The notes: generated from the letters alone by a model not told the origin. Numbered from the stretch's first letter, positions 12,034 through 24,490 are shown. The stretch: 64,000 nt of DNA from Pseudoips prasinana (GCA_951640165.1 OX621237.1:6696001-6760000); one strand, 5' to 3'. Numbers and translations: made by a program.

Positions 12034-12639
12034 CACTTTTGCAGCCGCCCTAAAGACGGATTGCGCGTCTAGTTGCTTAACACTGTAATTTTCAGATCGG
12101 CGAGGGCAACTGCCTAAGACCACTTTAGATTTATGTAGATTAGCGTTTATTAAATTACCGTTAAACCTTTTTGTGTGTGGGTGCGGATGTTTGTGTATAT
12201 AATACATGTTATCACGAGATGTATTAAAAATTAAGAAGACGCTTCGGATTGGCTTCACTCATTGAATACAGCACCCGACGCCTGTGGTTTTCGTATATTT
12301 CATTTGCGAAGTCGTTGCTCTTTGCGAGTATAAATTGATTATGTGTAAATTGCAGGAAAACACGCAAATTTTGTAAACAACTTTAATGTACCGCATTTTT
12401 TCGTACAGTAGGAATTATATAAATAGAGGCAGATTGGAATTGTAATTTTACATAAGTGCTGTAGAGGTAATTATCGTCTAAAACCTTAGCACTTAAAGCT
12501 TAAGTTGCTAAATCATGTTCTGGTTTATACTTTTGTGAATCAAAGATTGTTTCAAGAGGGCTAAAAGAATACGATTGAAGGATATATATAACCTTACCTA
12601 ATATTTAATTCCTACCCGATGTCGCTAACGCATAACCGA

Positions 12640-12692
12640 GTCTTTGGGAAGGCCTATGTCCAGCAGTGGACGGCTTTAGCAAGATGATGATG
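12640..12692 (+). repeat. RTE-like 3' end
   Basis: Short fragment 'ggcctatgtccagcagtgga' followed by 'gatgatgatgatt', the typical tail wording of lepidopteran RTE-type non-LTR elements. A similar piece lies at 55945-55975 inside the spire intron, and reverse pieces at 20-60 and 49990-50060. Confidence 0.6.
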
Positions 12693-12976
12693 ATTGTATA
12701 TTTTTTTTTAATTTGTGGTTTTAGTTATATAGAAATCTATATTAGCTATAGATTAAGTATTGCAAAGGTATCTACTTAATTCTAGCACTAACTTTGTTAT
12801 CACGGAATATTGCGTGTCTGTGGAAAGATAATGTTTTAATAACCGCGCAGTTGTTTATTATTACGTGATAATAAATAGGTAGTTTATATAGGTTGTTGTT
12901 TTAGTTGAAGTTTATTATTTATTATCTATGATGCTAAACGTTGACATTACATGCCACGACATAGGCACCTAATGTA

Positions 12977-13110
12977 CAGACGCCAGCACATCAAGCTACC
13001 CCAATCTGTCATATTTCCCGAATTGAAAGTGGACCTAATGCTTTTGTGATAAAGTTGAAAATCTATAAAATAAATTTGACAGATTTGGTAGCTGGATGTG
13101 CTGGCGGCTG
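12977..13110. mobile_element. TA-flanked MITE, 134 bp
   Basis: Starts 'cagacgccagcacatcaagc' and ends with the near complement ('gctggatgtgctggcggctg'), giving about 45-bp TIRs, with TA on both sides as for Tc1/mariner-type elements. Other copies: 22520, 27477 and a truncated one at 39790. Confidence 0.85.
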
Positions 13111-13194
13111 TACTACGAACACGGTCCTAACTGCGTACCTACATAACAAAGATACCTATATAAGATACAAGTATCGATATGAGGTGCTCATAGC

Positions 13195-13425
13195 CAGTTC
13201 ATCTCACCCGCTCGAAAGTGATCGGTGAGGTTAAACACTTAGGCACGCGGTTGGTCTAGATGGTTAACCGCCAAAGTGGTTTAATTTCTGAGCGTCTCCG
13301 TGATTTGGAGGGCACGTTAAGCTGTCGGTCCTGGTTTTGGTTGATAAGCCATCTTAGAGGCATATGGCGGCTTCCATAACTCTGGTATTGGGGTAACCAC
13401 TGAACTTCAGAAATTAAGTAAAGTA
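13195..13425 (+). repeat. Family C dispersed repeat
   Basis: Forward copy with 'gcgtctccgtgatttggagg', 'gcacgttaagctgtcggtcc' and 'actctggtattggggtaacc'. It recurs at 19010, 23273, 25515 (-), 32030 (-) and 38455. Probably the 3' region of a lepidopteran non-LTR element or its SINE. The 64-codon minus open frame is a shadow. Confidence 0.7.
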
Positions 13426-14619
13426 AGTATCGATAAAACTTCTTCTCCAATCTTCAAGTGCATTAGCGGTTTCGCATCTTGACGTTAAGCTTATGTTGCA
13501 CAAGAAGTTACTAAAACAGGCCCACTCGTATTTCTTACGTCATCACCGCGCTGAGTTGCGGTTCCAACCCCAAAAGGGATACCTCTGGCAAGAGTTACCT
13601 TTTTTCTCCTTTTTTCCTTGCTTGCTCTTAATGGTATGTACTCATTATCATTATTTAAACAACAAATATTAAAGCATAGAGTAGTAGGCTTTTTAGTTGT
13701 CTATGTTATGGGGGGTGTAAAACCCCGATGGAGTTAACAGAAAGAAAACCTGGCCGGTTTACGTTATAAGAATGCCATTACCTGGAGTTGTTGTGAAAGG
13801 TGGAGGTACTTCCCCTGTCAAGTTTGTCATAGAGTAAAAGAACAATATACTCTTACTCATTTTAAGTACTACTACTGTCTAATGCTATTTATAATATTCT
13901 ACAACTTGGGTATATTCATTTTGGGAGTCAGAGCAAAAATAGTTGCACCGTTCAAACAAAACAAATATCAATAACAAACCTCTTAAAATTTATTCAGCTT
14001 GAATAATTTTAATTGTTAGAAAGTTATAATTGCTGTTAACTAGAACAGTGTGCAGTAAAATATTCGTTATGTGTGTCAATTATAAATTATTGGAAATATC
14101 TTTAAGTTTCGTTACCTGTTATCCGGTGTTCATGTAGAAGTTTGATTAATATTTTATATGTTTGGGCTTCTACCCCTTGTAAATATGTAATCAAATGCAA
14201 GGTTTATTCACTATCCGATGGAACACCTATTTTTCTTATAGCTATATCCAGCACTTTAAGTAAAAGGATTGTTTGCTCTTGTTAACTTAGTTTTTTTTAC
14301 TCCAATGTCAGTTAACAGCATTACATACAGCATAGTTACTGTTTAAAAATAAATAATATAATCGCGTTCAAGCTTTCATTTCGCCATTTGCAGCAAAGCG
14401 ATTGAAACAAAATTTACAAGAGAAAAATCTGAAAGGATTATATCGAATAAAGAAATAATTTTCAAAATCGCTTCACTTTCAGCGCAGAAATCTCGTGAAT
14501 TACGAAAAAATAAAACACACAGTCAAATTGATAACATTATTTTGTGATCGGTAAAAATTAAGGTAGAAAATGTATGTTTACAAAAATACCTACTTTAAAT
14601 CAATTTTAAAAATTAAAAA
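13426..14619. other. No gene seen
   Basis: AT-rich. Bases 13540-13610 ('ggttccaaccccaaaaggga') look like a small repeat scrap. Nothing else recognised. Confidence 0.55.
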
Positions 14620-14832
14620 TTATTTACTGAATCGTGCCAACATAATGACGATACGGTCCGAATAATTGTCTACTTGGTAGGAAATATCCACTGCTTTGTG
14701 CCGAACTACCCGCATATCAACAGCAGCCCGTGCTGCGTCCCCCGTACCACGGGTATTGACCGCATTAAAAAAGGTCGTGGAAGACAATCCGGACTGCGAT
14801 CCATTTGCTAATACATCCATTAAACCAAACAA
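14620..14832 (-). CDS. Unrecognised open frame, about 67-70 codons
   Basis: On the minus strand an open frame runs to TAA at 14620-14622. The first ATG gives MDVLANGSQSGLSSTTFFNA, and later VDISYQVDNYSDRIVIMLAR. The frame opens just after a stop and an 'ACACAAAAG' that could be a weak acceptor. Composition is balanced and protein-like, richer in GC than its flanks, with an ordered mix of hydrophobic and charged residues. It could be a last exon of an unseen minus-strand gene or a fossil of an element. No family recognised. Confidence 0.3.
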   Translation of the reverse strand: MFGLMDVLANGSQSGLSSTTFFNAVNTRGTGDAARAAVDMRVVRHKAVDISYQVDNYSDRIVIMLARFSK

Positions 14833-16019
14833 AACCTTTTGTGTCTATATTTTCATGAAAAGCTCCTGTTGCTATACTGTTTTTAATAGCTTTTTTTATG
14901 TTTCTACTTATTATTTATGTTCTTTCTGTAATTGGGTTCGTATGCTGTGTAAGTCAAATAAATAAATTACTTAGCAGTAGTTTTACTTGACCCAATCAGT
15001 TAAAATGTTATTGAAAGCTCTGCAGTCGTAGCCATCCTGTTTAATCAAAACTGCAAGCAAGCCGCAATCAAGCTCTACCATCGTTAACACATTAAATTTC
15101 CAACCTTGTTTATTGTAATATAGACTACAAATTGCTACGACAACTTAATGGTCACGATTGCAAATATGTGTAGTTGGTCGGCAAATGCTAGTAGTATTGG
15201 ACAAGGCTAGCCACCATTCTCACGGAAATGGTAATTAAATGTTACAGTTATTATTAACTCAGGTATATTATGAAAGGGCCAGATTGCTACACGTTCTTCT
15301 ATTGGAAATTGCTCGATGTCGCATGTCATTCTGTATAAAGTTGATTGTGTTTTAATGAAATTTAAATTATATGTTTAATAGGCTGTTTGCAATTACATTT
15401 ACATACAATTGATTCATTATATCAACAGTATGTTGTGTAAACATTGCAGCAAGAAATAGATGCGCGTAAAAATGGCATATTCATTAATTACTTTAATTTG
15501 TTTATTGCATTATAATTTAATTGTTGATACTCAATATCTTTTGTAATATTCATATTTTAACTATTTTCAGCACAGATTGCTAAATTCAAATAGTTATTGA
15601 TTTGTTGAAGTTAGTGTGAGATATTGTGTCCACAAATCTTCTGATAAAAATATTTTTTGTCTAATGTACCATAGTACAAGCTCCGCTTACTTTGGGATCA
15701 GATGGCCATGTGTCAATAATGTCCCAGGATATTATTAGAGCTACTATACCTCCCAAAATCCCTGAGGTACTAAAGGATTTTAATACTATAACGTTGGTGG
15801 GATTCAGCTCTACATTTGACCCCGTAGTTAGATAAACAGCTTTATGAATAACCCCACTAGGGAAACACTCTCACTATGTGCAATACAGTCCAGGTAATGT
15901 AATATACACATATATTTATGTATCTTGGAACAATTAACTTAGAACAATCAACTTCTGATCCGAAACTAGGCAGAGCCTGTATTATGGTAAGCATACAACT
16001 GATAAATATAGATAAATCA
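14833..16019. other. No gene seen apart from a SINE end
   Basis: AT-rich, containing the SINE-1 end at 15665-15742. No other feature recognised. Confidence 0.55.
15665..15742 (+). repeat. SINE-1 3' end
   Basis: A 5'-truncated copy: 'accatagtacaagctccgct' to 'gtcccaggatattatt'. Confidence 0.7.
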
Positions 16020-16315
16020 TATCATGATGGGACTGAAACAAAGTAAGAAATAGGAAAGAAAAGTAGGCAATGCGTGAGTGATGACTACAGTAATCGTATC
16101 AAGTGCACCGCATACTCGTTTGCAGACTAAAGTATGTTTTTTTTTAAAGATTATGCTCCGTTTATGGAATCCCTGTGTTGCCGAGTACTTCACAAACATT
16201 ATAATTGACGGCACAAAGTACACCCATACTCAAGACACAAATATTGTCTTGTGTGGGAATCTAACCCGGGACACGACGTGGCTAGCCGACTGTCTTAACT
16301 ATAGCACCACATGTG
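16020..16315 (-). repeat. SINE-3-like element, reverse
   Basis: On the minus strand a tRNA-like head ('gtggtgctatagttaagaca', B box 'gtcccgggttagattccca') is followed by about 200 bases ending near 16020. Similar heads occur in reverse at 61560-61770 and 63240-63332. Open frames on both strands here are repeat-internal. Confidence 0.6.
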
Positions 16316-16967
16316 AAGTGAAAAATATAGTTTGAGTCAGGGGTTTTACGGATAAATTTAGTTGTAAGCCGTCCATCCAATAGTTAGTTATATGAGCAAG
16401 CTGTCACATGTTTTATTATAAACCAGCATTTTCTTAAAAGTGAGATAATGAACTTGACCAGTAACATAAAATTATTAATTGAAGATTGTAAGCGTTGAAG
16501 TGATATTAAAGCCGACAAGGATATAGTGTAGAATGTATAAAGCTGGTTATAAAAATAAAAAAGCTGATAGCAATGGCATTGCAATAATGTTGGCGCATAA
16601 TAATATAAATTATTATAGCTCTTGACATTTAAAGTTGCTGTAATGACCAGTTTGAGCGCGAGAGTAATGATAGAGTTGTTATTATCTAGCAGTAGTAAAA
16701 ACTTTATTGAAACTTAATACTCAGGACAAGAAAAGGACAGTATTTAAATATAGATCACGTTTTGATGCTTGTTATGAATTCTATCTTCTATGTTAGGAAT
16801 TCATATAAAGGTAACTTTGAACATGATTTTTGAACTCCTTCAAAACGTCGGATTAAATCGCATACTTATCCCTTCGGTCAAAATCGGTGGATTGTCATCG
16901 GTTCATTCAATATTTTAAACAAATAGACCCGTCCTTACTAGGATAATCAGGATTAGCGATTTATTGT

Positions 16968-17121
16968 TCCCCTGACATAATTCACACACGGCCATCTGAT
17001 CCCAAACTGAGCAGCTTGTACTATAGAAACCAGATATTGTAGATAATTTATGAACTAAATGCATATTTGTATAGATAATTACTCCCAGAATTAGAGCAAA
17101 CAGGCATGTTCATGCACATAA

Positions 17122-17163
<42 letters not shown>

Positions 17164-17179
17164 ACGCACACGCACACGC

Positions 17180-17233
<54 letters not shown>

Positions 17234-17400
17234 TAAGTAGTAAGTTTTTATTTTTATTTTTTCCTTTTTTTTATTATTTTAGTGAATTGTTATTAATTAG
17301 AGACAATAAAGATTTTATTATTATATAAATATCTGTCCTGCGTGGGACTCGAATCTACGACTTGCGGCGTGTAAGGCCTTGCGGCGTCAAAATATAGGCC
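16968..17400 (-). repeat. SINE-1, reverse, interrupted by (CA)n
   Basis: Reverse SINE-1: the 3' tail at 16968-17035 ('cacacggccatctgatccca') and the head at 17335-17400 ('cgtgggactcgaatctacga'). Between them the internal CA-rich stretch has expanded into a long microsatellite (17123-17231) plus AT-rich sequence. Confidence 0.7.
17123..17231. repeat. (CA)n / (CACACG)n microsatellite
   Basis: About 109 bp of uninterrupted CA/CG dinucleotides with an inner block of CACACG or CACG units. It lies within the reverse SINE-1 copy. Confidence 0.95.
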
Positions 17401-17807
17401 ATGCTTTGAGGGGACGTTTCGCGTTTGCAGGTAGCGTTGCACTATCTTATGCATACGCCGAGATATGCAGTATGATGTTTTTCAGCCAGTCATTTTAATT
17501 CAGTGATGTTCTCTGCTTTGCAATAGAGACAGTATTAACGGAATTTAAGAGCAATACTAATTCAAACCCTGGCGGAGCTGTCTCTATTGGCAAGTTTACA
17601 TGCGATTATTCGGAGTACTCCCACGATTTTCTTGATTAGAATAATTAGACAAATTACATTCACTGTTGGCTGAAGCCTCCTCAAAGAATGGGGGATATAC
17701 CATAATCGTCGCCTTGGCCGATGAGTGGGCAATTGCAGTTTGATGGTCCTGGTTCGCTCGGAATTAAATGAATGAACTGTATTTATATGTTAGTAAATCA
17801 TGAAGCT

Positions 17808-18075
17808 TGATTGCCTCGTTAATCCAGCAGTAGCGTCAATCGGAAATAATCAGGTCTCGGGTTGAAATCCCGGGACGGGTAAAAAAAGTGATCATGGGTT
17901 CTTCTGTCAAGAAAAATTCTCAATATTAGCCTGAAGTCTGGCATATAACGGTATTACACCACCTCGTCTCACCGCCTCAGAGAGCACGTGAAGCCGTCGT
18001 TCCTGTGCCTGGCCTCTTTTCGTTCGTGTCACTAGTTATCCCATCGGATCATGAGAGTTATAAAATAGAGTGTCC
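17808..18075 (+). repeat. SINE-2 copy
   Basis: tRNA-like head 'tgcctcgttaatccagcagt', B-box-like 'gtctcgggttgaaatcccgg', body with 'tcctgtgcctggcctctttt' and 'cccatcggatcatgagagtt'. Member of a second tRNA-derived family, also at 43835 (-), 47400, 52870 (-), 60675 and 63530. Confidence 0.75.
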
Positions 18076-18252
18076 CTTTTTTATTTTTCCACGATACTAG
18101 ATCCTATCAGATCCTATCGATAAATATGTACAAAAATCAAACAAAACTACCTGAATATGAAAAAAATAAATAAAAGCTTCACAAAATAAATTATATCCTA
18201 CTGTTCACAATTCTTGTTGTGCCCCGTACACAGCTCACTATTTACTACTTAC

Positions 18253-18297
18253 AGACTCAGATCAAGCAAGATATATATGTCCTATTGATCTGAGTCT
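18253..18297. repeat. Hairpin, 13-bp perfect stem
   Basis: Arms 18253-18265 and 18285-18297 ('agactcagatcaa' and complement). Confidence 0.8.
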
Positions 18298-19009
18298 TTC
18301 TGTACTTTATGTCCGTCAATTGCGGGTTTATGAAGTGCCCCGTGCAGGATTATCATTAGTGCAATATGTAACAGGAGCAAAATAACACCACGCAGACGTT
18401 GAATTAAGGGTTTATTATCCAATTACAACGTGTAAACGGTCAAAAATTACAATTCAATCAAATCAGGTCGGATCCCAAAAAAAAATCAGAGAGCTATACG
18501 TCAACATGAACATTGTTGTCAATTTAAATAAAAACCAAAGCACAGAAAAATAAAGGCACATGGGCCAGTACTATAAATTATGAAGAAATGATTAAAAGAG
18601 GAATGTTACATCATTTATGAGCATGTTTACAATCATTAATTAATCGAGGAATATGTTTATTAAGTGTTCTATGATGTTTGTGTTGAGAGAAGGAAGAGCT
18701 GGCTAACAAATAACATCGGCAGATTGCCATAAAAAAAATTGGATTGGTGCTGATTTTTTTATTCTCCTACATGTGTGAATAGAATTATAGTGAGTACAAC
18801 AGTACCTAACTAAATACTGTGAGAGATCGGTTTTTGTCTTTCGTAATCCATGTAATTCGATACTTATCTAATGCAGAGCTCTTCCGCGTAACTAAGACGG
18901 TTCACATAAAAATAAAAGTTATATTATTGAGAACTTAAGAACAATGTACCGGATATTTGTATAACCTACTTAATTATTTGGTTCACCTGCAGTATTATAG
19001 TCAGATGAT

Positions 19010-19222
19010 GCGCTCACCGATTCGTAAGTGATTGTCACAGTTAAGCAAACTTGGGCTCGCCTTAGTAGATTAATCTCTGAGCATCTCCATGCTTCGGCGG
19101 GCTCGTTAAGCGGTTGGTCCTGGTTGTCATTAGGTAACAGTCGGTAAGACCTGTCAGAAGCCTAATGGGCGGCTTAAACAACTATGACACTAGGGTAACT
19201 ACTGCCCATACGATAAGTAAGT
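19010..19222 (+). repeat. Family C dispersed repeat
   Basis: Forward copy: 'gagcatctccatgcttcggc', 'cgttaagcggttggtcctgg', 'actatgacactagggtaact' and the end 'cccatacgataagtaagta'. Confidence 0.7.
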
Positions 19223-20857
19223 AGTACCAGCAGTATTTTTTCATAATATTGTACTGGTTTCTGTCTGCAGCTATATGCAAGATGAAACTTGTGAATGGGC
19301 GATGAAAGAGTCTATCTAATGCATATTGAGTATATTAAGTTATTAAAAAATCTGTCACCTGGGTCTAACTCTCCAACTCTGTAGTATTATTTATTAATTA
19401 ATTAAGGAAGTAAATCTTAATAATTTCATTTAACAATCAAGGAAGAAACTCTTAATATTTTTATTTTGACAATCAGTTCCCTTCAGTTCTGCTGAGACTC
19501 TTAAAGTGAAGCTGTAGAATGGAACAATAAAACACCATTATATTTATCTCAAACTATTAATTTTAAAGGTTGCAATGAATTAGAAGATGAGTTTGTAGTA
19601 TAGTAGATAATTCTATTTACCTACAACATAATTAAATGTAAGATGTTTAATTGTAGATGGAATACGGATGCAGGCATACCATTCTAATCTATAGCAGGTC
19701 AAATCTAAACCAACGTAGGCGTAAATTAGCAGTAAACTGTCTCTACATTAATCAATAAAACTCTTAGTTTTTTACGTCACCAAAAAAAGTTGTACATTTC
19801 GGACATTCATTCTTCATTTACTTTTTAGTGCTAACCATACATGGTTACTTTAATTAGAACTTGAGACTCGAGAACATGGACTTTCCTTTCTAGTTATTTG
19901 GGTCATCAAATAGTTTTTTTACTTATGTAATCGTATGATCGATGTTCTTATCTATCTTATCGACTTCGTCAAAACCTTTTTGTAATTTCTTTTAATAAAT
20001 ATACGCTACAATGTTCTCAAACCAGTTACTTTGTCCTTGTCACAAATTATAAGTTGACTGTAATTTGCATTTAATTCACCTGTGTTAACTTTAGTTAATG
20101 ATACATATATTTATGGATTCTTATTAGTATAAAACGCTGTTAAATTAGCACTTGGCAGCTTATGTATACTATTTAAGGGAGGTAGACCATGGCTGCTCTT
20201 TATGCAGCAGTAATGGGCCTCAATAGAATTGATTTCAAGTAATAGCATTGTTAAGTTAATTTTGTAGTCCTGGGTATGAATAAGGTCGTCAGAGTTTATA
20301 ATGGAAGCTGGAAGTGTGTCACAAGCTCGTAGTATACGGCCCTATAGGTTCATAAAGTAAAGAATCACTTAACTATATGATTTTTTGGGTGTGAACACAA
20401 AAAAAAATATTATGTCCTCCTTTTAACGTTGGTTAAAAAGAAAATGTATAACTTAGTATTGGTTAGTATAGTGAGTCGCACCACTAGGACCTTAGTTTAC
20501 AATTGGTAGATTTTTTTATTCTTATTGCTTCGCTTTCAATCAATATTTGACTATGCCAGTCCTGTTGAAATCTTACTTCATACTCTACTCACACTACAGA
20601 AGCACTAACAATTAACATTTTTACATTAAGAAGACATTACATACATAAAATTTAAAGATATCAGAATGGGGTTTTATTGCACTATTTTCCATTCAATATT
20701 GTGGTCATGTGACGAGTAAAGTCACCAGGACTAATCAGGGAGGGAGAATGGTTAGCTAAAGATGACGGTGTGTGAGGTCATGTGTGTTACACGCACCATT
20801 AGTGACCATTTAGCAGGGTGTTCTCTTGTTTGCTGCGTAAGTTGTACAAAAACTATA

Positions 20858-21216
20858 CAACATGTAACGTAATTAACGCACACCCTCAAACACCCCAATT
20901 AAAATATTATGTTGCAACCATAATACATATACAGATTTTTTAATTTAACATGTATATGCATTGTTATTTACTAAATTAGTTTCTTGGATAAAGTTTATTT
21001 TTCTTTATTTTGTATTGAATGATGGTATTTGTATGAATAATAATAAAAATGCGATTTAAAAGTCTTATTACTTTGATTTACAATTTGATTTCAAATTGTT
21101 TTGACTGTACAGGGTTAATATGACAATAATTTACTATCAAAAATGATATAAATCAATTCAGTAAAGGATTCTGAACAAACTATTTTCAGGGTGTGCGTTA
21201 ATTAAGTTACATGTTG
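20858..21216. mobile_element. MITE, 359 bp, ~28-bp TIR
   Basis: Terminal inverted repeats 'caacatgtaacgtaattaac' and its reverse complement at the right end (with one to two differences), flanked by TA on both sides. The interior is AT-rich with no coding capacity. A second copy in opposite internal orientation lies at 24664-25044: the ATTCAATACAAAATAAAG-type interior appears reversed. Non-autonomous DNA transposon. Confidence 0.82.
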
Positions 21217-21234
21217 TATATGAACATAAAATTG

Positions 21235-21475
21235 CTGCGTGGTGACGGCGGCGAATATCAGAATATCATCCCTTTCACATCCCGTGGGGGCCGTCGACCC
21301 GAGGCAATATCTACCAGAGGACGGGCAGCGCATTCATTCTGAGTACTATGACCATCTTACTGCGATCGCCAACCCGTCGGCTAAGCGTGGCGATTATGGC
21401 ATTTCCCACCAAGAGGATTCAAGGGGAGGCTTGTCCAGCAGTGAACTTCTTACAGTGTTAATGATGAACATAAAA
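21235..21475 (+). repeat. Family A dispersed repeat
   Basis: Forward copy: 'gtggtgacggcggcgaatat', 'gacgggcagcgcattc', 'gcgtggcgattatggcat' and a 3' end 'ggcttgtccagcagtgaac'. The 85-codon open frame here is not a gene. The same wording recurs at 22850, 27800 (-), 39925 (-), 45985, 52140 and 60440, and as a fragment near 100 (-). Confidence 0.75.
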
Positions 21476-22094
21476 CTATATTCTCATCAATCCTAGCAAT
21501 AAAAAGATAATTAATAATTTGCTTTTATTTTTTATTTTGCCTATTCAAAGTTAGAAGAGAAAAATATTTAGAGTCAACCGATTCGAAACGGTTATGAAAC
21601 TCGGAAAATCGTTAAAGGAAATAAAACGTGGGCCGTTCGTAGAAAGTAACAGTACAAAATGAGTAAGAACGATTTGTGGGTGTTGAAAAGTAGTACAATT
21701 ATCGAGTTACGTTTACTATAACAAATTACTGAACCAACGGTATTGTTTACGGGATTGAGTTGTTTTGTATGTATTTTAAATTTAAAACTTTAGAAGCTTA
21801 ACCTTTTAGAGAACCATGCTCAAAGAGTGCCAACGGAACCTCATTACTAAGTCTTTACTGCTCACCCGTCGATTTGTATGTCAGGGAGTTTTATCTCATG
21901 AACCGTAATAGGTTATCCGAAAAGACTGCATGGGGCCGTAAAAAAATTTGATAAGGTTTCTAACGGTTGTTAACGTGCGGGTTATGCTCCTGGTGTTACA
22001 AATCAGCGAAAACGTCCACTCAGTGACAAAAGCCGCCCCAACGATCTCCACAATGGTCGCTTGTGCTGTCCGCAGACCGCCTTCCTAAGACCCT

Positions 22095-22260
22095 TGTAAG
22101 AAGTCGCCAGTACCTTTTCGCCCTTGTATTTTGGGTTCGGTTCCTGCATAGGATAACTATTTCAGTGACTTATATATAGGCATAGTTATTATGAGCCTGC
22201 GTGTGCTTTGTGTTGGATTGTACGTCTGTAAACTCCCTTGAGATCATTGGAGCTATTTGC
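22095..22260 (+). repeat. tRNA-like SINE fragment
   Basis: Contains 'tattttgggttcggttcctg' and 'gcctgcgtgtgctttgtgtt', resembling 23690-23880. Degraded. Confidence 0.4.
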
Positions 22261-22519
22261 CTAGAAACAACTGAGTGTTCCTTTTTTAAACAAACAAAGC
22301 ATGCTTTAATAAATATAAGTAAGTAGGTGAAACAAAACCACATTATTCTAGGTATGCTCTACTTTTTATTCTTAACCCTGAGACTATCAATAGATTTTAT
22401 GCAACAAATATTATAAATTCAATGTTGTGGCATAAATCGTGACCACAAGTTCACTAAAATGTATATATTTTGCAATGATAGATAAGTAAAGTTGTAAGTT
22501 TTAGGTATTTTTTTGTGTA

Positions 22520-22650
22520 CAGACGCCAGCACTTCAAGCTAACCCAATCTGTCAAATTTCCCTAATTGAAAGTGAATCTTATGCTTATGTGATAAAGTTG
22601 AAATACTATAAAATTTGACAGATTGAGGTAGCTGGATGTGCTGGCTTCTG
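22520..22650. mobile_element. TA-flanked MITE, 131 bp
   Basis: Same family as 12977: 'cagacgccagcacttcaagc' to 'ctggatgtgctggcttctg', flanked by TA. Confidence 0.85.
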
Positions 22651-22849
22651 TACATCTAGTTTAGGGTCGTCATTTGTTTTCAATCTCACGCTTTTAATTG
22701 TAGGTTTAAAACAGATTGCGAATAACCCGTATTATCCCGAGCCCGTATGTGCGGATTCACAAAGTGGTTGGGATATTTTGAACAATCTTTTATTTATTTT
22801 GAACGAGCAAATAGCCCAATTTGTAGGATTAAGGACAAGTAATTTAATG

Positions 22850-23085
22850 GTGAGCTGTGTGGTAACGGCGGCGAATATCAGAATATTATCATCCCATCTC
22901 ATTCGAGGGGGGCGTAGAAGTCTACCCAACGGAATACCTATCAGAGGACGGACAGCAGCTTCCTTCTGAGTACTATGACCGCCAACCCGTCTGCCAAGCG
23001 TGGCGGTTATGGCATATCCCCAAGATGACTCTTGGGGGAGGCTTGTCCAGCTGTCAACTTCTTCCAACTGTAATAATGATTTAAT
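22850..23085 (+). repeat. Family A dispersed repeat
   Basis: Forward copy closely resembling 21235-21475 ('gtaacggcggcgaatatcag' ... 'ggaggcttgtccagctgtc'). A 130-codon open frame on the minus strand (22732-23124) is an antisense shadow of this repeat. Confidence 0.75.
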
Positions 23086-23272
23086 AGTTAGGGCAAAAAC
23101 AGGTACATAGTCTATGTGGACCATACCTTTATATAAGACAATATAGTTACAAACAAAATTAAACCACTATTGGTTATAGTTTAAAACTACTAATTAGAAA
23201 CATACTTTCTAATTTTTAAAGGTATTAATGACTTGATTCTTGTCTTACAAAACCCTTATGTCATAGTGTTGT

Positions 23273-23431
23273 GGTCCGGGGTTCATAGGCAGTTGCCCAC
23301 ATCGATGCCAAGTTAAGCACCTAGCTCACTGCGCCATGCTTCGGAGGGCATGCTAAGCTGTAGGTCCCGGTTTTGGCCAGTAAACAACATTCGTTAAGTC
23401 ATGCCTAAGGCCTACTGGTACTGCGTTAAAA
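23273..23431 (+). repeat. Family C fragment
   Basis: Contains 'catgcttcggagggcatgct', 'aagctgtaggtcccggtttt' and 'tcatgcctaaggcctactgg'. Confidence 0.65.
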
Positions 23432-23689
23432 GTAAAGTAAAAAAGGGTTTATAATGTTGTACATAGCGGCCTTAAACTTAGGTCAGTGTTGCGACGGTAA
23501 AAAGGCGGAGCCAACGGTTCATTATTTGTCAATAGCACTGCCGTTAAAGATTTTGTTGTAACGGCGAATTGGACGAGAAAAAATTGATTGATGAGCTCAT
23601 GAAGTATTTTGGGAGAAAGATTTCGTGATGAGAACACTTTAATTTGCGTATTGAACACAGTGGGTGAAACTTAATTAAGATTTTAATTG

Positions 23690-23880
23690 GTTAAATAGTT
23701 GATATCACTCCGTCTGTTGGACTGCACATGGAACTATTAGCATCGTATCCTCGTGTTCCGGGTTCGATTACCGCATATGCCACGCAAATATGTCTATTTG
23801 CGTGACCCATGTATCGTTTTTCGGAGACTACGTGTGCTTTGTATCTGTGCGTGCAGATAATGAATTTCCGAAGCATGTAT
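23690..23880 (+). repeat. tRNA-like SINE fragment
   Basis: Contains 'gttccgggttcgattaccgc' (B-box-like) followed by 'gcgtgacccatgtatcgttt' and 'tgtatctgtgcgtgcagata'. It is probably a degraded tRNA-derived SINE. Related wording is at 22095-22260. Confidence 0.5.
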
Positions 23881-24237
23881 TAGATAAACAATAAAAAATA
23901 TATCAATATCTAGACTGTAAAAACCTTCTTAAATTTAATGGTATCAATAGTAGACATTTATAATAGTTTTATTTTATTTTCTCCTCCTTTCTATGCCACA
24001 TATTTGATCCAATTCAGGATCAAGTCATTTGCAGTTTATATACTGCAGATATTTTTTTTTCTAAATAAAACATCCATGAGTTTTCTTTGGCACCGAATGA
24101 GTTGATGAACCTTTCTATGAAGGTATTAAGCTGGGAAGTAAAAAAAAATTATCATGGTTTCCTAAATGTTTTGGACGTCCAAGATACGTCTAACAATTTA
24201 TAATTGGTAAATTAAAATAATTTTATTGTTATTGGTT

Positions 24238-24490
24238 TGACGGGCCTGTTGGCGTGGTTGGCAAATACTTACTTTTCGGGCCGAAGCGAAGGCCAAGTCG
24301 TGGGTTCGATTCCCACTCATGTCTGTTTGTCTTGAGTCTGGGTGTACCTAATTATCTATATAAGTATGTAACAAAAAAAAATTGGCGATATATGAAGCAT
24401 ATCAGTTACCTGGTTTCCATAATACAAGCTCTGCTTAGTTTGGGATCAGATGGCTGTGTGTAATTAATGTCCCAGGATATTATTGATTAT
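24238..24490 (+). repeat. SINE-1, near full length
   Basis: tRNA-derived SINE. The head 'ggcgtggttggcaaatactt' acts as an A-box-like segment and 'gtgggttcgattcccac' as a B box, both internal Pol III promoter elements. A body follows ('ctgagtctgggtgta') and a conserved 3' part ('gtttccataatacaagctct' to 'tcccaggatattatt'). It serves as the reference for SINE-1 pieces elsewhere. It is not a tRNA gene, because the sequence continues far beyond 75 bases. Confidence 0.8.

Larger units (their letters stand above)
18076..20857. other. No gene seen apart from a Family C copy
   Basis: AT-rich sequence with a small hairpin (18253-18297) and the Family C repeat at 19010-19222. I see no exon-like patch. 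Confidence 0.55.

Noticed and set aside
22732..23124. 130-codon minus frame with protein-like parts
   Set aside because: It falls within a Family A repeat; the same wording recurs at several other sites.
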